A stretch of 34,558 bases of DNA, taken from NCBI GenBank assembly GCA_012521335.1, contig JAAYMM010000050.1, positions 1-34,558 on the forward strand, read 5' to 3'. The notes under the pieces are model-generated. The model worked only from the letters and a program-made list of their open reading frames with translations. It searched no databases and was not told the DNA's origin. Of this stretch, positions 17,084 through 25,323 are shown piece after piece. The position numbers and the translations under genes are program-made. Position 1 is the stretch's first letter. Every line of letters starts with the position of its first letter. This stretch comes from Bacillota bacterium. Lineage in GTDB: Bacteria; Bacillota; Limnochordia; Darwinibacteriales; Darwinibacteriaceae.

Positions 17084-17112
17084 ATTATAACACGCCTCTA
17101 GCTGGGTCTTAA
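17084..17112 (-). promoter_or_regulatory. Sigma-A promoter for the permease-ATPase pair
   Basis: TTAAGA (17112-17107) and TATAAT (17089-17084) are 17 bases apart on the minus strand, about 30 bases before the permease ATG. Directly upstream is a small inverted repeat, GTAATG / CATTAC (17116-17132), that could bind a regulator. The pair is therefore probably transcribed separately from the lpt genes upstream. Confidence 0.72.
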
Positions 17113-17146
17113 GTGGTAATGCCCGTCATTACTGTCAGTTATTACT

Positions 17147-17716
17147 TCATTCCCGCTCGGTGTTGAACAGCCCCTGGAAGGCGCCGAAGAACTGCAGTTC
17201 GCTCTTTTCCAGCAGCATGACGAACTTGGTGCCCTCCAGCACTCCGTCCTCAAACTCCACCTTTACCTTCCCCGTGAACACCGCCTCGTCCGTCTCTTCA
17301 TTGTAATCCAGTTCGTCTGCGTAGACGGTGGCATCTTTCGTGATCACCACTACGTTCCCCGCGGCGCGCAGCTTCTTCTCCTCGCCGAAGTACTCCACCG
17401 CGTCCGCGGTGAGGGTGAAATCCTCTTTAGTCAGGGCGGCGCCTTGGGTAAACACCAGATAATCATCGTCGGTGCGCCATTCCAGCTTCTGGCCGGTGAT
17501 CTGCACTTCCTCAAAGGTCACGTGGATCAAGGCACCCTCAATCCCGCTCACATCCGCAGCAAACACACCGGCTTGGCGATCATAGCGCCCGGTGCTCACC
17601 TCCGGGGGGACCCCGGTGATCTCCAGTCTTCCGGTCTGCCCCTGGGCCAGCCCCATCCCGCACGCACAGGCCCAGAGCACTACGAGCCACATCAGTCCAA
17701 CCAGCTTCTTAGTCAC
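17147..17716 (-). CDS. lptA: LptA/OstA-like periplasmic lipopolysaccharide transport protein
   Basis: About 189 residues, with a signal peptide (KKLVGLMWLVVLWACACGMG, then LAQ) and an OstA/LptA beta-jellyroll. The motifs ADAVEYFGEEKKLRAAGNVVV and YADELDYNEETDEAVFTGKV are typical repeating strands of the Lpt bridge that carries LPS through the periplasm. The GTG start at 17716 follows GGGGGAGG and overlaps the lptC stop by 8 bases. The frame opens further upstream, but that part lies inside lptC and would spoil the signal peptide. It closes the lptF/G-lptD-lptC-lptA series, an order compatible with one transcript. Confidence 0.87.
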   Translation of the reverse strand: MTKKLVGLMWLVVLWACACGMGLAQGQTGRLEITGVPPEVSTGRYDRQAGVFAADVSGIEGALIHVTFEEVQITGQKLEWRTDDDYLVFTQGAALTKEDFTLTADAVEYFGEEKKLRAAGNVVVITKDATVYADELDYNEETDEAVFTGKVKVEFEDGVLEGTKFVMLLEKSELQFFGAFQGLFNTERE

Positions 17717-18344
17717 TGCCTGCCTCCCCCTCCAAAACCACGTTTCCGTAGAAATCCATGCTCTCCGCATCAAGGTTGTACGCCGCTTCTTCCAGCTTCC
17801 AAGTGAATGCTCCGTCGCGGATCTCCACACCGCGCCGCAGATACATCAGGCCTTCCTCCATGTCCAGGCTCATCTCCTGGGCCCGGATCTCCATCCCCCG
17901 CCAGAGAATCTGCACCGGGCCTGGGGAGAGGAGCCTGCCCGTCTGGCCCTGCCACTCCAGATAGCCGCTTTCCAGGCGCAAGCCTTCCTCGCCCTCCACC
18001 ACCACCGGGCCGTAAAGCTGCAGAACCTCTGTTTTGCGCAGCCACTGCGCCCGGGGAGTCTGGATGTGCAGATAGGGCTCCTCGTCCTGGAACACCACCA
18101 TGCGCTCTAAATCGCTGAGGGTGACCACATCGCCTTCCTGCAGCACGCTTCGGCTGATAATCTCCCACTGCCGCTGCCCTTCCCTGCGCCCCACCAGCCG
18201 CGACTGCACGAGCTGCACACTGGGGGGCACACTCACCGCGGGCGGCGGAGGTTGAAGCAGGTAGCGATAGGCAACAAAGAGGATGACCGCAACCAGGGCC
18301 GCGCTGAACAGGATGATTCGTTTCGCCTTGGCTGACAGGCTCAT
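17709..18344 (-). CDS. lptC: LptC family inner-membrane LPS transport protein
   Basis: About 211 residues. One N-terminal membrane helix (IILFSAALVAVILFVAYRYL) anchors a periplasmic beta-jellyroll whose strands (LQLYGPVVVEGEEGLRLESG, LDAESMDFYGNVVLEGEAG) match the LptC/YrbK family. LptC receives lipid from LptF/G and passes it to LptA, and both partners are encoded in the same series. The ATG at 18344 overlaps the lptD stop (TGATG), so translation is coupled. Ribosome site AAGGAG is only 2 bases from the ATG, shorter than usual. Confidence 0.85.
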   Translation of the reverse strand: MSLSAKAKRIILFSAALVAVILFVAYRYLLQPPPPAVSVPPSVQLVQSRLVGRREGQRQWEIISRSVLQEGDVVTLSDLERMVVFQDEEPYLHIQTPRAQWLRKTEVLQLYGPVVVEGEEGLRLESGYLEWQGQTGRLLSPGPVQILWRGMEIRAQEMSLDMEEGLMYLRRGVEIRDGAFTWKLEEAAYNLDAESMDFYGNVVLEGEAGSD

Positions 18345-20482
18345 CACTCCTTCACATCGATGATCTCGGCCACATCTTCCAGGTCAAACAGGCTCAAACC
18401 GCCCTCGCTGTCCCAGCCCAAGGGCAGGTTGGGAAAAGCGTTGATGGTGAACTGCACCGCAAAGCGCCCGGCCACATGGTCATAGGAAAACACGAGCTGG
18501 CGGCAGTGCAGGTCCTTGCTGAGGGTGATGGCCCCTTTGGTGAAGGCCTCTTTGGACGGTTCGTAGATGCTGTCGTAACCCACTTTCCAGGTTGAACCCA
18601 CGGGCAGCGTAAACCGCAGGTCCACCCGCTCCAGCTCCTGGACGCTGGGCCGGTAGCGCAGGCCCAGCTGCAGGCTGAGCTCTTCGTGCTTGTACTCTGC
18701 CATGGGCACCAGGCGCGTCCAGCTCCTGTTGTTCAGGTCATATGTGGCGTAAAGCTGGAAAGCCCAGCGCTCATTGGGGCGCAGATGGGCATCCATGGTC
18801 AGGCTGTTGAAGCTCTTGGAGCGGGAGTCATAGGTCGTATAGGCACCGGCCCGCAGGCTGCCCCGGTTGTAGTTGAGCCGCACGTAGAGATCTTCTAAGG
18901 GCTTTTGGGCATCAAAGCCGAAGGGGGTGCTCCCCCACACATCGCGGCGCCGGTAAGTGCTGTTTAAGGACAGGTGTTCACCGAGGCTTTGGGTCAAAGC
19001 CATCCGCCCGTACAGCCAAGCCTGAGACTCCTGGCCAGAGTAGAGGGCTCCGTTCAGATCACCCTGGTAGCTGATGGTGGTGCCGGTTCTAGGACGCCAC
19101 GATTTGGGCCTTAAGGTGAGCTGGCCGTACACTCTGTCCCGCCTCACCATAGACGGCGTCTCTTCGTAGTGCCCCACAACCAGCTGGCTTTGGAGGGGCA
19201 GGCTCTTGAGGCCAAGGTCGCTCACTTCCCACTTCAGCTCGGGCAGGCGCTGCACACTGCGCCAGTCCTTGACCTCGGTTTCCAAAAGATCTGGGTTGAA
19301 CTTCTGCTCCACGGTGAGGGTCAGCCGGTGCTTGCCCTCGGTATAAACCGCTGAGGCCAGGTAATCCACCAGGCGCACTTCGGTGCCGGCCCGCTTTTGG
19401 GTGTAGGTGCCGTCCAAGTTCAAGGTCAAGCGGTCCGAAAGGGCTTTGGACCACTCCATGCCGGCACTGGTCTGCTCCTTGGTTGAGGAAGCGGGAGTGT
19501 TTTTGTAGGTGAACCAAAGCCTACCCTTCAGGCCATTGGAGGTGCTTATATTCAGGCGCGTGTCGGTGCTCGTTTCCTCGCGCAGCCAGGTCTTTTCCAC
19601 GCTGTTCTTGGTGGTCAGCTCCCAGCTTTCCTTGGCAAGGGAATGCTCCCAGGCTGCCTTGTAGTGCTTTTCCTCTGCGGTGGGCACTCCCCAGAGGTAA
19701 AGATGCCCCTGGCCCAGCTCTTTGAGTTTGTAGTGGTGCTTCACGCCAGCCCCCAGACCTAAGCGGCTGTACAAATCCACATAGATGTTGCCGTAGGCCC
19801 GTTCGTTGAAATAGTAGTTGAAGGTGCTTTTGATGAAATACCCTTCATATTCCCCGTAGCCCACCACAGGCAGGCTGACCAGGAGATCCTCCAGGTCTCT
19901 GCCCAGGGGAACTACAAGATACGGCCAGTAAAAGAGGGGTATGCTGCCCTCATAGTAGACCACATGGCGGACAATGGCCTTATCTCCCGGGAACAGCTCC
20001 ATTTCCTTCGTCACCAGCCGGTAGTGGCTGTCCTCCAGGTCGCAGGTAGTAAAGGCGGCATCAGACAGCTCATACTTCGCCTCATCAAAGAGCACTATGC
20101 GGCCTGAGGCGAAGACTGTCCCGTCGGGCACAGCCACTTCTGCCCGCACATCCTCAAAGGTGCCTCGGCCCGTCTCCAGGTTGTACACCAGGCGCCCCCC
20201 GCGCACCTCTTGATCGTCCTGGATCAGGCGCACTGATCCTTCCACGGCCACCACGCCTTCCTGCAGATCGGCGCGCAGCACATCGCCGTAGATCACCAGC
20301 CCCTCTACGTGCACCTCCACATCGCCCTCAGCGGCAAACACCTGGTTTTCCAGATCATAGGTGCCCATTTTGCCCGCGACAATGCGCACCGCCTGCTGGG
20401 CGGCGTGCCCGGGCGGTGCCGGAAAGATCAGCACCATGATCAGAGCCGCTGCCAACAGCGGTGTGCCCTTCCCCAGCTGCAT
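18344..20482 (-). CDS. lptD: LPS-assembly protein LptD (outer-membrane barrel)
   Basis: About 712 residues from the ATG at 20482, which lies behind GGGGAG and starts a clean signal peptide (MQLGKGTPLLAAALIMVLIF, ending GHA). Residues 30-140 are an OstA/LptA-like jellyroll (YDLENQVFAAEGDVEVHVEG); the TTCDLEDSHYRL segment near residue 170 is a conserved LptD motif. The remainder is the large C-terminal barrel with many aromatic-ended strands. The protein inserts LPS in the outer leaflet. Only two Cys remain (in TTCDL and LHCRQ), so the four-Cys disulfide pattern of Escherichia coli LptD is absent. No lptE partner was recognised. Confidence 0.92.
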   Translation of the reverse strand: MQLGKGTPLLAAALIMVLIFPAPPGHAAQQAVRIVAGKMGTYDLENQVFAAEGDVEVHVEGLVIYGDVLRADLQEGVVAVEGSVRLIQDDQEVRGGRLVYNLETGRGTFEDVRAEVAVPDGTVFASGRIVLFDEAKYELSDAAFTTCDLEDSHYRLVTKEMELFPGDKAIVRHVVYYEGSIPLFYWPYLVVPLGRDLEDLLVSLPVVGYGEYEGYFIKSTFNYYFNERAYGNIYVDLYSRLGLGAGVKHHYKLKELGQGHLYLWGVPTAEEKHYKAAWEHSLAKESWELTTKNSVEKTWLREETSTDTRLNISTSNGLKGRLWFTYKNTPASSTKEQTSAGMEWSKALSDRLTLNLDGTYTQKRAGTEVRLVDYLASAVYTEGKHRLTLTVEQKFNPDLLETEVKDWRSVQRLPELKWEVSDLGLKSLPLQSQLVVGHYEETPSMVRRDRVYGQLTLRPKSWRPRTGTTISYQGDLNGALYSGQESQAWLYGRMALTQSLGEHLSLNSTYRRRDVWGSTPFGFDAQKPLEDLYVRLNYNRGSLRAGAYTTYDSRSKSFNSLTMDAHLRPNERWAFQLYATYDLNNRSWTRLVPMAEYKHEELSLQLGLRYRPSVQELERVDLRFTLPVGSTWKVGYDSIYEPSKEAFTKGAITLSKDLHCRQLVFSYDHVAGRFAVQFTINAFPNLPLGWDSEGGLSLFDLEDVAEIIDVKE

Positions 20483-20498
20483 AGCTATCTCCCCACTT

Positions 20499-21575
20499 TT
20501 AGTACCAGCGATCCGCAAGGACCAGAAAGACAAAGCCGCTCACCGCAAACAGGGTGTTCACCAGCCAGGCGGCCACAAAGGGCGGCAGCACCTCGTTGAT
20601 GCCCAGCGAGCGGGCCACGGAAACGGCAACGTAATACACGAGCAGGATGGCCAGGCTCACAATAATCCCGTACGCCCGACCGCCCCGGCCCACAAGGGCC
20701 AGCGGCGCGGCGAAGAGGGCAAAGACAAAAGACGACATGGGCAGTGAAAGGCGCATATGATGCTCCACCACCCAGGAACGCACCTTCAGGCCCCCCCGTT
20801 GAAAGCGTTCGATGTACTCGCCCAATTCCCGGCGGCTCATCTCTTCCACAGAACGCTGGTTGCCGAGGTAGATCTCGCCTTCCTGCTCTGTGACAATTTC
20901 CATGCTCTCAAAGCGGCTTTCAAACTGCACAAAGCCTTCGTCATCCAGCTCCTGGTAGACACCGTCGTAAAGCACCCACACCCGATCGTGGAAGAGACCC
21001 GTTTGGGCGCTGATAATGCTGGGAAAGCCGCTTGTGCCCAGCTCATAGACGAGGATCTTCTTCAGCTCGTGGGTCTTGGTATCCACTTCGCCGATGTAGA
21101 AATAGCGGTCATCACCGCCGTGGAAAAACACGTTTTCCTCCACCAGGGGCACGCCCTCGGAGAAGATGATCCGCCTGAGGCTGTTCTCAAACTTGGTGTT
21201 CGCCGCGGGTACGATATACTCCGAGGCCAAGTAGGTGCAGATGCTGATCAACAGGCCCAGGACCAAAATGGGTACGATTAAGCGGGGATAGGCGATGCCG
21301 CTGCCCCGCATAACCGTCATCTCATTGTCCTGCACCAAGCGCCCCACCGCGAGCAGGGTGGAAAATAACGTGGCAATGGGCAGGGTCATCACCACCGTAG
21401 CGGGTATGCGGTACAGCAGCATCCTGGCCACGGTGCCCACATCCACATCGTGCACAAAGATCAGATCAGTGAGCTGAAACAGAAGCCCGCTCAGCAGCAC
21501 TACCGTGAACCCAAAGACGCAGAAGAAAAACGGCCCCAGGAGCTCACGGGTCAAGTAGCGATCGATAATCCTCAT
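20499..21575 (-). CDS. LptF/LptG (YjgP/YjgQ) family LPS export permease
   Basis: A 358-residue inner-membrane permease of the LptF/LptG family. It opens with MRIIDRYLTRELLGPFFFCV, the typical amphipathic start and first helix. Helices follow near residues 60-80 and 100-120, then a periplasmic jellyroll over about 125-260, and three more helices at the C-terminus (SLPMSSFVFALFAAPLALVG, AYGIIVSLAILLVYYVAVSV, FVAAWLVNTLFAVSGFVFLV). The proteobacterial machine uses an LptF-LptG heterodimer; only one gene is present here, so it may form a homodimer, or a second copy may lie elsewhere. Gene spacing to lptD (16 bases) supports one operon. Confidence 0.92.
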   Translation of the reverse strand: MRIIDRYLTRELLGPFFFCVFGFTVVLLSGLLFQLTDLIFVHDVDVGTVARMLLYRIPATVVMTLPIATLFSTLLAVGRLVQDNEMTVMRGSGIAYPRLIVPILVLGLLISICTYLASEYIVPAANTKFENSLRRIIFSEGVPLVEENVFFHGGDDRYFYIGEVDTKTHELKKILVYELGTSGFPSIISAQTGLFHDRVWVLYDGVYQELDDEGFVQFESRFESMEIVTEQEGEIYLGNQRSVEEMSRRELGEYIERFQRGGLKVRSWVVEHHMRLSLPMSSFVFALFAAPLALVGRGGRAYGIIVSLAILLVYYVAVSVARSLGINEVLPPFVAAWLVNTLFAVSGFVFLVLADRWY

Positions 21576-21603
21576 TCCACCAGCACCTCACGGTGAGTGT
21601 GAA

Positions 21604-22203
21604 CTAAAAGGCCAGTTTGTAGCGCATCCCGGCACTAAGGCCCCCGCTCAGGTCCAAGCCCACAGTGGCCTGCAGCTCCGGGCTGAACTGAGCCTGCAGC
21701 CCGCCGGCCAAACCTTGCCCGTCGTATGCCACAAAGAGCGATGTTGTTGGCACGTTGGCGTTCACCTTCACGGGATTGAGCATAACTGTTACGCCAGCCA
21801 TCCCCCGGGCATAGCGGCCCAATCCCCAGGTCAGATGCCCCCGCACGTGGGGCGCGCCCAGCTGCTTGGAAAGGACAGCGTAGAGGTCCTGCCGGCCGGA
21901 CGAAAACTCTCCGCCCAGGGCTAGGCCCGGCCATTCCGCCGTCTCCTCAGCCAAAAGCGCCTTCACGGTGGCGTACAGCCGGCCGCCCACTTCCTGCTTC
22001 ACACCGGCACTGAAGTTGGGATGCAGCCCCAGCTCCAAGCGGACGGTGTGCAGGCCACGGTGATAGAGGTAATCCAGCTCCAGGGTGCCTGGCCCAGCCA
22101 GATCAGCCGTGGGCACTGTCAGCACCTGGGCAGATTGGACGCTTCCCGTCCAAATCAGCAAAACTGCAACCATGCTCCATATGATGCTGCGGATGTTCTT
22201 CAT
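21604..22203 (-). CDS. Small predicted outer-membrane beta-barrel protein
   Basis: A 199-residue protein with a signal peptide (ending VQSA, residue 25) followed by short alternating strands rich in Gly and aromatic residues (GTLELDYLYHRGLHTVRLEL, SAGVKQEVGGRLYATVKALL). It ends in Phe (GMRYKLAF), as BamA-dependent barrels do. The N-terminal PTADLAGPGTLEL resembles the start of YjbH-like exopolysaccharide-linked barrels, but the similarity is slight. It is the first gene of the series leading to lptF/G (28-base gap). Function is not known; a structural or accessory role in glycolipid export is possible. Confidence 0.65.
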   Translation of the reverse strand: MKNIRSIIWSMVAVLLIWTGSVQSAQVLTVPTADLAGPGTLELDYLYHRGLHTVRLELGLHPNFSAGVKQEVGGRLYATVKALLAEETAEWPGLALGGEFSSGRQDLYAVLSKQLGAPHVRGHLTWGLGRYARGMAGVTVMLNPVKVNANVPTTSLFVAYDGQGLAGGLQAQFSPELQATVGLDLSGGLSAGMRYKLAF

Positions 22204-22290
22204 AACGGCAACCTCATCTCCTTTACTTGCCCTAGTTATTCTCCCTGCGCAAAAAGATTACCTGCCTGGGAGCCCTGGCAGTTGGTGGAT

Positions 22291-22314
22291 TTTAAAAACC
22301 GCCTGGCGGCGGTT
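22291..22314 (-). terminator. Rho-independent terminator after the OmpH-like gene
   Basis: On the minus strand AACCGCC, loop GCCA, GGCGGTT and a run of five T make a perfect 7-bp hairpin. Its first bases overlap the TAA of the OmpH-like gene. It separates the Skp-type pair from the lpt series; the rest of the 109-base gap holds an imperfect inverted repeat at 22262-22281 and no consensus promoter. Confidence 0.85.
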
Positions 22315-22732
22315 ACTTGAGCTTGCTGATCACATCATCGGTTATGTCCGTTCCTCCGTAGCGGATTACATCGCTGTCCAACACTACGGAAATGCCGCGC
22401 CCCTCCGCGACTTCCTTCACTGCAGCATTGACTTCCTGCTCCAACTGGAGCTCCAGCTCCTGGCGGTAAGCCAGGTACTCGGCATAGGCCTGCCGCTCCC
22501 GGGAGGCCCGGTCCACATCCTCTTCCGTCGGTTCTTCCTCCAGGTCAAAACGGGTCAAAAGCTCCTGGTAGCGCTGGGCCAGCTGCTGGTTCAGCTCCTG
22601 GGCCCGGGGGCTTTCATCCACGACCCTCATCAGATTCACCACACCCACCGATGCGCCTCCCGGCCCGGCGAACAAGGCCCAGATCAGGGCCACGGCCAGA
22701 ATTCCGGCCAGCGCCCAAGGTAGATACTTCAC
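22313..22732 (-). CDS. OmpH/Skp family periplasmic chaperone
   Basis: A 139-residue protein with an N-terminal membrane segment or uncleaved signal (MKYLPWALAGILAVALIWAL) and a Skp/OmpH domain. The opening strand VGVVNLMRVVDESPRAQEL, the coiled-coil arm and the closing ISVVLDSDVIRYGGTDITDD are the family's ends. Skp trimers hold unfolded outer-membrane proteins for BamA, which is encoded just upstream. The start is GTG at 22732. It lies 44 bases after a second coiled-coil secreted gene, in a two-gene unit between a promoter and a terminator. Confidence 0.87.
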   Translation of the reverse strand: MKYLPWALAGILAVALIWALFAGPGGASVGVVNLMRVVDESPRAQELNQQLAQRYQELLTRFDLEEEPTEEDVDRASRERQAYAEYLAYRQELELQLEQEVNAAVKEVAEGRGISVVLDSDVIRYGGTDITDDVISKLK

Positions 22733-22776
22733 TCTGCCTTCACCACCTTACTTCGGGCTGCGAGCGTTTGTCTACC

Positions 22777-23376
22777 TTAGTATGACCCATTTGCCAAGGC
22801 CCTAGACAGCCGGCGCGTGTAGCTTTCCAGTTCCTCCTGCACCGATCCGGCGAGCTGCGCTTCTAGGGCGGCGATGCGCCGCCGGGCCAGTTCTTCATGC
22901 TCGGCCTGGAGCTCCGCTGCTCGGGCTTGATACTCCCCTTCCAGCTCCTCCTGCACGGCTTGGAGCTCTTCCTGGAGAGCGGCCAGCTGGGCGAGCTTGC
23001 TCTCCTCCTCTTCCGGGCTGAGGGAAACGAAAAAGAGCTCCAGCTGCACACCGAGCACCTCACCAGCCAGCTCCCTCTGCCGCTGCTCTGCCTTGGTTTG
23101 AAACTCCTTCTGCAGCGCGGCGAGATCGTTATGCAGTTTCTGCGCCTCTTCCCGGCGGATCTGGCCGGCCTGCTCCGCCAGCAGCTCGTCAGCGGCCTGC
23201 CAGAGCTCGGCCGCATAGGCGGCGAGATCGGCCTCCTGGCCTGCTTCCCGTTCCCCTGGTCTTTTCGGCAGCGAAACAGGTTCCGCTGCCCGGCCGCCGG
23301 GAGCGGGAGTTAAGCTTGAGCTAGTGCACAGGCTCAAGGCCAGGGTAAAGCAGATGATCAGAGTTAAGCGCCTCAT
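22777..23376 (-). CDS. Secreted coiled-coil protein, possible second Skp-like chaperone
   Basis: A 199-residue protein with a signal peptide (LTLIICFTLALSLC) and then almost only charged coiled coil from about residue 48 to 195, rich in Glu, Ala, Gln and Leu. The LSLC segment does not fit a lipobox, because Leu rather than Gly, Ala or Ser precedes Cys. Unlike the next gene it lacks the terminal beta strands of Skp, so the family is uncertain. It sits first after a clear promoter, between bamA and the OmpH-like gene, in the place where skp is often found. ATG 23376 follows AAGAAGGGA. A periplasmic chaperone or spacer role is inferred. Confidence 0.75.
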   Translation of the reverse strand: MRRLTLIICFTLALSLCTSSSLTPAPGGRAAEPVSLPKRPGEREAGQEADLAAYAAELWQAADELLAEQAGQIRREEAQKLHNDLAALQKEFQTKAEQRQRELAGEVLGVQLELFFVSLSPEEEESKLAQLAALQEELQAVQEELEGEYQARAAELQAEHEELARRRIAALEAQLAGSVQEELESYTRRLSRALANGSY

Positions 23377-23402
23377 TGGTGCATCCCTTCTTCCTGCCGC
23401 CC

Positions 23403-23431
23403 ATTATACAAGCAGCTGGAAGGGGGGACAA
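23403..23431 (-). promoter_or_regulatory. Sigma-A promoter for the Skp-type gene pair
   Basis: The minus strand carries TTGTCC (23431-23426), 17 bases, then TATAAT (23408-23403). Transcription would start near 23396, about 20 bases before the ATG at 23376. It follows the bamA terminator directly. Confidence 0.8.
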
Positions 23432-23435
23432 ATGC

Positions 23436-23475
23436 AAAAAAAGCCAGTGGGCTGACTCAACGTCAGCTCACTGGC
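23436..23475 (-). terminator. Rho-independent terminator of bamA
   Basis: Arms 23475-23462 and 23456-23443 pair over 14 bases with one mismatch around a 5-base loop, followed by seven T on the minus strand. The hairpin starts 14 bases after the bamA stop codon. Confidence 0.92.
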
Positions 23476-23488
23476 TGAGCAGGCTTTT

Positions 23489-25219
23489 CTAGAACGCCTG
23501 GCCGATTCCGAAGTAGAACTGGCCTTTGCGGGTATCGTCCGCTGCCTTGCCTAAGCCGTAGTCCAGGCGCAGCAGGCCAAGAGGTGTATCCAGGCGGACG
23601 CCCACGCCGAAGGAGTTCTTCAGGTTCTGCAGGGACAGCGATTCCCCCTGATCCCAAGCGGTGCCCCAGTCGGTGAACACTACGCCCTGGATCTTCTCCA
23701 CAATGGGGAAGCGGAACTCGGCGTTGAACACCAGCATGTTGTCGCCCACCATGTCCATGTTCGGATCGCCGTAGCTGTAGCCCCTGACGGTGTCGGTACC
23801 GCCGATGCGGAACTTGTCGCTGTCAGGCAGATCACCGCCCAGGAGCCTGCCGCCCAACCCCCGCACAGCCAGGACATAGCCGCCATCCTTTACTTCAAAG
23901 AAGCGGCTGTGCTCCAAGCGCAGCTTGGCATAGGCGCTGGTGCCGCCGAACAAGGTGGTGCCCAGCTCCAGGTAGGCGTCGTTCTTGTAGCCTTCCGTGG
24001 GGAAGAAAGGATGGTCCACCGTGGTGGTGTTCACACCCACACCGATGTTCCTGGTCTTGGAATCCTCGGGCACTCCATCCTTATAGCCGGACACATACTC
24101 GTAAGTGTTGTTCTCCAGCTTGAAGGTGAGGCGCCCCCGGGTAAAGTCGGTGAAGGGCTTGCCCAAAGTCAAGTTGCCGCCGATGGAGGTGCGCTTGCTT
24201 TCAGTTTCCTGCTGCGTATCTTTATCTATGGTCTTGATTGTGTTCAGCTGCCGGTAGAGCCCTGTACCCAAGGAAATGCCGGATTTGGTGATATAGGGTT
24301 CATAGAACTCGAACTCGTAAGAGGTGACCTTCTTGCCCAAGCTGGCGCTGGCCTGGACCTTCTGCCCCCGACCGAAGAGGTTGTCGTCGGAGATCTGGAC
24401 GAAGCCCACCAAGCCATCTGTGGTGCTGTAACCCACACCGAAGGTGGCTGCACCGGTCTTGCGCTCTTTCAGGTTGATGGTGAGCACGGTCTGGTCTGGA
24501 TCATCTTCCTGGGAGAATTCCCGGCTGATCTCTTCGAAGAAGCCCAAAAGGAGCAGCTTGCGCAGGCTCTGATCGATGTCTTTCACATTGACCGGATCGC
24601 CCACATCGAAGTTGAGTTCCCGCTCAATTACGAAGTCCTTGGTCTTCTCGTTGCCGGTGATCACAATATCTTTCAGTGTGGTCTGGGCCAGCTCAATGTG
24701 GACGCGCCCGTCCGTATCAGCACTGAGGGCAGTTACGCGGATCAGATAGCCGTACTCGTCCAGAACCCATTCCCACAGGCCTTCCAGGTCTTCCCAAATG
24801 TCGTGGGCGTTGAGAATATACCCCGGCTGGGTTTTCATCTGCTTGGCATAGTCGCCAAAGGCCACGCCGGGCACGCCCGAGAAGGTGACCTCCCGCACTA
24901 TGGGGTTTTCCACAACGTGGAAGACTACTTCTACTCCGCCGAGTGCAGGGTCTACAGTGGCCTGCACGTCTTCAAAGTAACCTAGATCGTAGATGGCGCG
25001 GATATCGTCGATGATCTTCTGCTCTTCTGCCGGTTCGCCCAGCTTCGTCTTGAGAATGCTTGCTTTGATGGTCTCGGTATCGATGAAGGTGTTACCCTTG
25101 ATGGTAATCAGCCTGACAATACCGAGTTCCTGGCCCTGGGCCTGAACTAAGCTGCTCATGGAAACGAACAGGCCCACTAGGACCAGCGCCATAACCACCC
25201 TGGCTGAACGTTGCCTCAT
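23489..25219 (-). CDS. bamA: Outer-membrane protein assembly factor BamA (Omp85)
   Basis: About 576 residues with a signal peptide ending VQAQ. About three POTRA-type repeats follow (for example ITIKGNTFIDTETIKASILK with IYDLGYFEDVQATVD, and IVITGNEKTKDFVIERELNF with LLLLGFFEEI), and then a 16-strand Omp85 barrel. The barrel has the conserved loop motif DTVRGYSYG and ends in Phe (FYFGIGQAF). BamA folds and inserts beta-barrel proteins in the outer membrane. Proteobacterial BamA has five POTRA domains and about 800 residues; this shorter form is like those of other diderm Firmicutes. The ATG at 25219 follows GGGAGG; a GTG at 25234 lies within the ribosome site and is unlikely. It is third in an operon with an S55-domain protein and a glycosidase-family protein. 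Confidence 0.95.
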   Translation of the reverse strand: MRQRSARVVMALVLVGLFVSMSSLVQAQGQELGIVRLITIKGNTFIDTETIKASILKTKLGEPAEEQKIIDDIRAIYDLGYFEDVQATVDPALGGVEVVFHVVENPIVREVTFSGVPGVAFGDYAKQMKTQPGYILNAHDIWEDLEGLWEWVLDEYGYLIRVTALSADTDGRVHIELAQTTLKDIVITGNEKTKDFVIERELNFDVGDPVNVKDIDQSLRKLLLLGFFEEISREFSQEDDPDQTVLTINLKERKTGAATFGVGYSTTDGLVGFVQISDDNLFGRGQKVQASASLGKKVTSYEFEFYEPYITKSGISLGTGLYRQLNTIKTIDKDTQQETESKRTSIGGNLTLGKPFTDFTRGRLTFKLENNTYEYVSGYKDGVPEDSKTRNIGVGVNTTTVDHPFFPTEGYKNDAYLELGTTLFGGTSAYAKLRLEHSRFFEVKDGGYVLAVRGLGGRLLGGDLPDSDKFRIGGTDTVRGYSYGDPNMDMVGDNMLVFNAEFRFPIVEKIQGVVFTDWGTAWDQGESLSLQNLKNSFGVGVRLDTPLGLLRLDYGLGKAADDTRKGQFYFGIGQAF

Positions 25220-25323
25220 TGTTCTGCCTCCCACACAGTAGTTTTCGATCCTTTTCCTTTATTCTCCCACCTTGGACAGATTCCTCTTGCCAAGTCCGGG
25301 GACGTATGACAGAAATAACCAGT

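Noticed and set aside
17116-17132. Terminator after lptA
   Set aside because: The GTAATG/CATTAC stem has only 6 bp and no T run follows, so it is listed only as a possible operator beside the permease promoter.
22777-23376. Lipoprotein signal in the first Skp-type protein
   Set aside because: The residue before Cys is Leu, which does not fit the lipobox rule of Gly, Ala or Ser at that place.
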